From NCBI GenBank assembly GCA_014529385.2, contig CM043969.1, positions 35,475,446 through 35,539,445 on the forward strand: a stretch of DNA of 64,000 nucleotides, written 5' to 3'. The position numbers and the translations under genes were made by a program. The notes beneath the pieces are model-generated. The model saw nothing but the letters and a program-made list of their open reading frames with translations, had not been told where the DNA came from and did no database searches. Below are positions 59,037 through 64,000 of this stretch, piece after piece (positions within the stretch are counted from its first letter, which is position 1; each line of letters begins with the position of its first letter). This stretch comes from Adiantum capillus-veneris (lineage: Eukaryota > Streptophyta > Polypodiopsida > Polypodiales > Pteridaceae).

Positions 59037-59840
59037 GGAAAGATTCAAGAGCATGATGCCTTTTTTTTGTGTGACCTTGGTTCAGCTCACAACTTCATAC
59101 CCATGGAGTTGGCCACCAAGCTAGGCATACAAGCCCACAAGATGGAAGATGCATTAAAAGAAAATGGAGCTTTCAAGGGACAAGATGTCTTAGTTACTCC
59201 CTCAATTGGACTTGAAGCTTCATGTACAAAGCTATGTGGACAAAGAGAATTTATTTATCTCCCCTCTTAAACATGAGGATGTTATCCTTGCACCATGATT
59301 CACTCGCATGGCTACCACTATGAAGTTCCCTGAAAGGAGAATTTATTTCAACTACAGGAAAAAATCCATGTACATAGATGCTAATGAGTCAAAGAACACC
59401 ATATCCCTGGTAAATACACTTGCTTTTGATAAGTCAATAAATTTTTGTGTATATGATTTTTGTTAGAGAAATCTGTAAATGACTCTAATGTATTCACAAG
59501 TAGTAATAAAAGAAATCAAGAGGAATTAGAGTTGTCTAATTTCCTAAATGGATTCCAAGATTTTTTCATTGATGACATCCCTAGTGAGCTACCTCCAAAA
59601 CAAGGGGATGATGGCCATGCAATAGAGCTTCTACCAAGAAGCTGACCGCCTATTAAACCTCTTTGTAGAGTTTTATAAGCTCAACGAATGGAGATCATTG
59701 AGGAAAGTACATGAATGGGTGGAAAACAGAATGGTGAGGCCTAGCTTCTCTCCATTATGTTCACCAATACTCTTAGGGCAAAAGAAAGACAAAACATATC
59801 ACATGTGTGCCGACTATAGAGCACTAAATAGGATGACTAT
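59037..59840 (+). pseudogene. Chromovirus-like element: protease and start of RT
   Basis: CDLGSAHNFIPMELATKLGI is the protease active site (DSGAxHNFI in intact elements), with the catalytic Asp kept. MATTMKFPERRIYFNYRKKS and NTISLVNTLAFDKSIN continue it. RT begins with IPSELPPKQGDDGHAIELLP, HEWVENRMVRPSFSPLCSPI and MCADYRALNRMTI, then stops. The RT core, RNase H and integrase are absent, so this element is internally deleted. Confidence 0.8.
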
Positions 59841-59941
59841 ATAAAAAGAAATATTTCACGTGATGCAAGGACCTTGCTAATAAGGACATTTTCCATGAGG
59901 ACTCTCATGCTTGCATCTATGATGATGAAGGTAGCCATGCC

Positions 59942-60430
59942 TTGATCAAGAATGAGAATTTGGAGGTATTTCAGGATGTGGAAAGCCATGAAAATGTAAT
60001 ATGGATGCCTCAAGATGAGATGGTTGATGATTCCTTGAATGAACCCTATGCTAAGGATAGGAAGCTATGTGTAGAAGATGTCCCACCTATCAAGCATGGT
60101 ATGGTTGAATTTGATAGAATCTTAATGAAGAGTGGGGAGAATGAGATGGATATGCATGAGGATATAAAAATGACTGACGTAAAAATTGAAGACTTTTTTT
60201 TGGATGAGATGTTAAAGACTTTCTTGCATGCTATAATGATGAAAGGGTCTCTCTCTGTTGTATTTGTTGACAGTTCTTTATGCCTAAAGAGGATTTGGAT
60301 CCTACATATGGTTTGTGCTTTCATGTTGGGAGTGGGGAAATTGACATGGCTAGTTTTTTTATATGAATTCTGTGATTATATTGTATGGACTTTTGATCCA
60401 GGTGGGCATGAGGTATCATGCTACTGTTGA
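59942..60430 (+). CDS. Unrecognised 162-codon ORF after the RT remnant
   Basis: An acidic N-terminal half (EVFQDVESHENVIWMPQDEM, ENEMDMHEDIKMTDVKIED) and a hydrophobic C-terminal half with a possible membrane segment (MVCAFMLGVGKLTWLVFLYE). It ends TFDPGGHEVSCYC about 40 bp before an LTR-like start. A 3' ORF in a gypsy element could be env-like or captured, but no motif decides this. It may be remnant coding sequence only. Confidence 0.35.
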   Translation: MIKNENLEVFQDVESHENVIWMPQDEMVDDSLNEPYAKDRKLCVEDVPPIKHGMVEFDRILMKSGENEMDMHEDIKMTDVKIEDFFLDEMLKTFLHAIMMKGSLSVVFVDSSLCLKRIWILHMVCAFMLGVGKLTWLVFLYEFCDYIVWTFDPGGHEVSCYC

Positions 60431-60468
60431 GCATGAATGCTCTAGCAGACTAGGGTGTGGCAAACTAT

Positions 60469-60790
60469 GTTGGGAGTATTTTTGACACCCATTTTTTGTA
60501 AATTTGTACATACGGACATGACGCCCGATGTAAAAAGTGTGTGTGGGATTTATTTTTGTGGGGTTTTTATCTTGCTTTAGCAACCACATGAACATGCATT
60601 GCAAGTCACTAGTCTAGTGACGACTGTTGGGCTACTGTAAGTGCCCGTGAGTGAGTTTTTTGGAGTGAGACTTGTATATAGCTTAAACTCGTGTACAAAC
60701 TTAAAAACATTCAGCAAAACTACAAAAAATTTCAGGTTTGATATTGTTGTGCCTCCTTGGTTTCTGTTGCAGTTTTTGCCCTCGTCTTGC
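60469..60790 (+). mobile_element. LTR-like fragment, start TGTTGGGAGTATTTTTGACA
   Basis: Has an inverted partial copy at 49400-49690. Position after the element above suggests a 3' LTR, but I do not see the matching end at 57147, so pairing is unproven. Confidence 0.55.
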
Positions 60791-61082
60791 CTACTCTATG
60801 TGTAGTCGTACCGGGACAACTCTCTGTTCACAACAATTTTACATGTAGCGACGTGTAGAATCAAATTTGGTCATCTTCAGGTTTCTTGTGAGTCATTTTT
60901 CAATATTTCTCTCAAGATTTAAAGTTCCCCAATTGGAGTTGTGCTCTTCAGGTTACGACTAGTTCTCTGCACGGTTACGGCTATGGCAGCCTAGTTGGCA
61001 AATTGTACACAGGCAGATTGGGAGAGCATGTATGTATGAATTGTGGAATTGATGTTGAAGTTGTGGGTTTGTGATGTTAAAT
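60791..61082. other. Spacer, no gene recognised
   Basis: May be further LTR sequence. Ends at the CACTA terminus. Confidence 0.5.
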
Positions 61083-61129
61083 CACTACAAGAGGCTATTC
61101 ATATTAGCGACGCTCAAAAAAAAAAAATC

Positions 61130-61191
61130 CCGGTGTCGCTATGAGCGTCGCAAATTTACAAAGAAATTTGCGACGCTCATAGCGACACCGG
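61130..61191. repeat. Subterminal hairpin of the CACTA element, 28-bp perfect arms
   Basis: Left arm 61130-61157 and right arm 61164-61191 are exact complements around ACAAAG. The arms contain GCGACGCTCATAGCGACACC. Such GC-rich subterminal motifs are where En/Spm-type proteins bind. Confidence 0.95.
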
Positions 61192-61269
61192 CTGGGCTAA
61201 AAAAATAACCGAGCACGCCCAAAAACTCAGATCTCAGATCTGAGTTTTTCGGCGCCCTCAAGCAAGGAG

Positions 61270-61720
61270 CGGGTAACGCTCTCCCTCTCTCTCTCTCTCT
61301 CTCTTTTTCTTCTCCACACACACACACACACACGAGGAGAGGAAGGAGAGCCAGGTATGCTCCTTCCCTCTCCTCATTCTCATGTTTCCTTCCCCTCTTT
61401 CTCTCTCCCTCTCTCTCTCTCTCACACACACACATACACACACACACATAGTGTTTTTGAGAGAGAGAGAGAGAGAGAGAGAGTACAAACAAAAACAAAA
61501 ACGCACACACACATACATAAACAAAGAATGCACACACACATTGAGAGAGGAAAAGAGAGAGAGAGCATGCATAAACAAAAACCGCACGCATTGAGACAGG
61601 AAAAGAGAGAGAGAACATGCATAAACAAAAAACGCACACATTGAGAGAGGAAAAGAGAGAGAAAACATGCATACGATCCAAAAAAACGTACACACATTGA
61701 GAGAGAAAGAGAGAGAAACT
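61270..61720. repeat. Microsatellite-rich stretch in the CACTA 5' region
   Basis: CT, CA and GA runs (61280-61310, 61315-61335, 61395-61450, 61457-61482) are followed by three copies of a unit containing GCATAAACAAAAAACGCACA and TTGAGAGAGGAAAAGAGAG, at about 61514-61690. Long ORFs over it on both strands are of simple composition and rejected. Confidence 0.85.
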
Positions 61721-61904
61721 AATTTAACGTCGTAGGAAACTAATTAAAATTAAAAGACCTAAAGATCTAGCCGACGAGGAGTTGAACTCAAGACCTATTA
61801 TTCAAGAGGGAAATGGCATAACCAATCTATCATACTTGGCATGGGTGATAGAAAGGTTATACCATTTATCTCTTTTTATTGGCACACACATCCACACACG
61901 CGCA

Positions 61905-62102
61905 CACACACAAGAAGAAGAGAGTTATAACGTCGTAGGAAACTATCCTAAAAGACGTTAAAGATTAGGTTAGATGTAGACTTACGTTAAATTAGATTTA
62001 GGTTTATTTAAGTTAAATTAGATTAGATTTAGGTTTATTTTTAATTAGATTTACGTTTATTTACGCTAGATTTAGATTTACGTTATATTAGATTAGATTT
62101 AG
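61905..62102. repeat. Direct repeat block A flanking the captured fragment (left)
   Basis: ACACACAAGAAGAAGAG...AACGTCGTAGGAAACTATCC...AAAGATTAGGTTAGATGTAG followed by TTAGATTTAGGTTTATTT runs. It matches 62610-62755 and its end matches 62543-62590. TAACGTCGTAGGAAACTA also occurs at 61724. Confidence 0.85.
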
Positions 62103-62465
62103 GTCTCCATAGACTGCGATGCCTGCATGAAGCGGGTGAAGAAAGCCCTCAATGGAATATAGGGTATTGCTGCCTTCACTCATGGTGGGCTCCGTCGATC
62201 CAAAAGTACTGGTGAAATGTCTTCAAAAGATAGGGAAGAAGGTGGATCTTCAGGGCGGCAAGAGTCACTACATCCCCGACACAATGACCATCTAGACAAC
62301 CTCTAGTCATTCAACAGCAACTTCAAAGTTAGTAACAAGAGCAAGAACGGTCTAAAGGGCCAATTGCTGTCGTCAGATGTGGATGGAGATGAGGCAGCGT
62401 CACCGCCGGAAGTTAACTCTCACATCTTTAGTGATGAGAATGCCAACTCTTGCCGAGTTATGTGA
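62103..62465 (+). pseudogene. Captured HIPP-like gene fragment (HMA domain and CaaX end) inside the CACTA element
   Basis: VSIDCDACMKRVKKALNGI is the metal-binding CxxC helix of an HMA domain, stopped by TAG (62160-62162) where GAG is expected. After a frame change, GSVDPKVLVKCLQKIGKKVD (from 62188) is the second half of the HMA fold. Back in the first frame, SPPEVNSHIFSDENANSC ends in CRVM and TGA (62463-62465). FSDENxNxCxxM is the farnesylated CaaX tail of heavy metal-associated isoprenylated plant proteins. The middle strands are missing. It is a deleted, non-functional copy of a host gene, carried in the transposon between direct repeats. Confidence 0.85.
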
Positions 62466-62542
62466 AAAATTATGTGTTAAATTAGTTTTAAGGTTCTTAT
62501 AATCCCTGTTAGTTTAGTTCTTTGTTTTTAATATAACATAAT

Positions 62543-62755
62543 TTACGTTAGATTTAGATTTATGTTATATTAGATTAGACTTAGGTTTATTTAGGTTTAC
62601 CCACACACGCACATACACACACAAGAAGAAGAGGGTTTTAACGTCGTAGGAAACTATCCCAAAAGAAGTTAAAGATTAGGTTAGATGTAGACTTATGTTA
62701 AATTAGATTTAGGTTTATTTTTAGTTAGATTTACGCTTATTTACGTTAGATGTCC
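62543..62755. repeat. Direct repeat block A flanking the captured fragment (right)
   Basis: Counterpart of 61905-62102 in the same orientation, with small differences (CCTAAAAGACG against CCCAAAAGAAG). Confidence 0.85.
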
Positions 62756-63040
62756 ACGCAAGAATTACTTACGGTTTAGGGTTTAGAGTTAGACGAACAG
62801 TGAAAAGATCTACTGTGAAAAGATGTTAAGATGCTGTGAAGTGCTACAGCTAGAGAAGAGGCAAAGGGGTTTTGTCCACTACATGCAGTATCATGTAGAC
62901 GTGGGTGTGTAGATTTCTTGTACCCACAAATATAGGTATTGACCAATAAAGACGAGATTATAACCCGGTGGTTCTGATCTCCGTGCACCTCTAGACCGAG
63001 GTGTGCGGGGATTGGACATGACTAGAGAATGTGAGGTAAA

Positions 63041-63061
63041 GAGAGAGAGAGACAGAGAGAC

Positions 63062-63110
<49 letters not shown>
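63041..63110. repeat. GA microsatellite upstream of the transposase
   Basis: GA run with AGACAGA interruptions, ending about 64 bp before the transposase ATG. Confidence 0.9.
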
Positions 63111-63111
<1 letters not shown>

Positions 63112-63173
63112 GACGAAGAATGCCAATAGAATATTAAATTTGTTGTCCAGGTTATAAGTGTTTTAACCTCATT

Positions 63174-63706
63174 ATGAGTAGTGACGAGGATGTGGGACCG
63201 TCCAACCAAAACACCTATCTCTCAACGAGGGTCTTATGTCCTTGTAATCAATGCAAGCATGTTGTGCGACGGACAAGACGTGTTTCTTTGCAACACGTTC
63301 GCGAATTTGGCGAGTTCGATCCATCTATTATGGATCGAGTTGTTGCCAATTATAACTCGTCGGACTCTGACGCTGGCCAACAAGCAGCAATCTTGCAACC
63401 CAATAGACGTGTTCGCAGGCGCTTTGGTCAAGCAGCATATGTGAGGCCACAAGATGTAGCCTATGACAGCTCGGGGGATGATCATGCAGAGCACATTCCC
63501 AACGAGGCAATGTTTGAGCCCGAGATTGATGAAATGATCGAGACGATCATGGATTCAGAAAGGCTTATCTATGATGATATGAAAAGTGAAGCCGATACGC
63601 CATTGTATAATGGAGCACGTATGTCTAGATTGAAAGCACTCCTGGTTCTTCTCAACATGCAGGCAAAGTTTGGATGGAGTGACACTAGCGTCACAGCGCT
63701 TTTCAG
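63174..63706 (+). CDS. CACTA transposase (TNP2-like), exon with N-terminus
   Basis: ATG 63174 opens a frame with a Cys cluster LCPCNQCKHVV (C22, C24, C27), as in the transposase-associated zinc domain of plant CACTA elements. An acidic segment (YDSSGDDHAEHIPNEAMFEP) follows, then SRLKALLVLLNMQAKFGWSD and TSVTALF, typical of the start of the TNP2/Transposase_21 region. The frame joins exon 2 across a GT-AG intron at 63707-63802. An upstream exon could exist, since the usual MD..W start is absent. The frame is intact here, so this copy may be fairly young. Confidence 0.88.
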
Positions 63707-63802
63707 GTGATCTATTATAATTAGTTTACTTTAATAAAACTCTAAATGTATAATGATCTGATAGATTTTTACACGATTGTATCATATTTTTATGTTGTGT
63801 AG
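63707..63802 (+). other. Intron in the CACTA transposase
   Basis: 96 bp, GTGATC...TTGTGTAG, AT-rich. Splicing gives TTC AG|A TTG CTG, keeping the ALFRLLKEH reading expected from the family. Confidence 0.85.
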
Positions 63803-64000
63803 ATTGCTGAAAGAGCACATACTACCAGCTGACAATGTGATGCCAGATTCCCGATATGAAGCAAGAAAGATTTTGCGAAACTTGGGGATGGATTACAATT
63901 CTATCCACGCTTGTCCTAATGACTGCATTCTTTTCAGAGGGGAATACATAGACATGGAGAAGTGTCCGAAATGTGATTCCGAAAGATATCGAGTAGATCT
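63803..64000 (+). CDS. CACTA transposase (TNP2-like), exon 2, cut by window end
   Basis: LLKEHILPADNVMPDSRYEA, RKILRNLGMDYNSIHACPND, CILFRGEYIDMEKCPKC. The CxxxC...CPKC pattern is the conserved zinc-like segment before the catalytic core of TNP2-type transposases. The catalytic residues lie beyond the window. Confidence 0.9.

Larger units (their letters stand above)
61083..64000 (+). mobile_element. 5' part of a CACTA (En/Spm) transposon, runs out of the window
   Basis: Begins CACTACAAGAGG, the canonical CACTA terminus. The subterminal zone has repeats of GCGACGCTCA at 61107, 61170 and inverted at 61142. A TNP2-type transposase starts about 2.1 kb inside. Between them are microsatellites, direct repeats and a captured gene fragment. 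The preceding three bases (AAT) would be the target duplication. The other end is not in the window. Confidence 0.92.

Noticed and set aside
61139-61697. ORFs up to 184 codons over the CACTA 5' region
   Set aside because: Simple composition from CT, CA and GA runs; overlapping in several frames.
61760-61860. tRNA-like text (GAGTTGAACTCAAGACC)
   Set aside because: No cloverleaf or T-loop consensus could be drawn on either strand.
62772-62790. Telomere-like GGTTTAGGGTTTAGAG
   Set aside because: Fewer than three degenerate TTTAGGG units; too short to be an interstitial telomere array.

Overview
This is a stretch of nuclear DNA from a land plant with a large, repeat-rich genome. Nearly everything that can be recognised is a transposable element, mostly broken and often nested. 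The elements are plant types: Ty3/gypsy Tat-lineage elements with a second RNase H, L1-like LINEs with a zf-RVT tail, a CACTA element with a TNP2-type transposase, and chromovirus pieces. Two host-gene fragments also point to a vascular plant: a PPR gene of the PLS type and a HIPP heavy-metal-binding gene with a CaaX end. The wording of the PPR fragment reminds me of fern proteins, but fern versus gymnosperm cannot be decided here. No intact host gene, rRNA, tRNA or CRISPR array was seen.

Layout. 1-337 is the right end of a terminal-inverted-repeat (TIR) element whose complete relative lies at 21736-23158. 1951-3545 is a satellite-like tandem array (unit about 375-390 bp). 4398-4826 is a long fold-back. 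From about 4980 to 18308 an old minus-strand Tat element (T1) is split inside its integrase gene by a younger plus-strand Tat element (T2, 5830-15108) with both LTRs, PBS, gag, pol and PPT. 18309-20324 is LTR-like. 20325-25885 (minus) is a gag-protease retroelement without RT, RNase H or integrase, and the complete TIR element sits inside it. 26236-26900 is its probable 5' LTR.

26990-28078 is a second tandem array with a period near 286 bp, in which a 22-bp palindrome is kept while the rest has drifted. It is interrupted by a LINE (28094-32897) with a clear 15-bp target duplication. 32913-47320 is a mosaic of LTR fragments on both strands, one 146-bp CT microsatellite, a PPR pseudogene (41725-42059), a broken acidic ORF (42798-44478) and duplicated blocks (46200-47320). 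48240-48735 is a chromovirus integrase end. 50230-54800 is a second, more decayed LINE with a small G/C-ended insertion. 54838-55304 (minus) may be a host gene fragment. 57148-59840 is a chromovirus-like gag-protease-RT remnant.

61083 to the window end is the 5' part of a CACTA transposon: canonical end, 28-bp-arm subterminal hairpin, a captured HIPP gene fragment (62103-62465), and two transposase exons. The parts most worth following up are the TIR element with CACTAG ends, TTAA flanks and an unrecognised ORF kept open in two copies; the palindrome array; and the CACTA element carrying the HIPP fragment.
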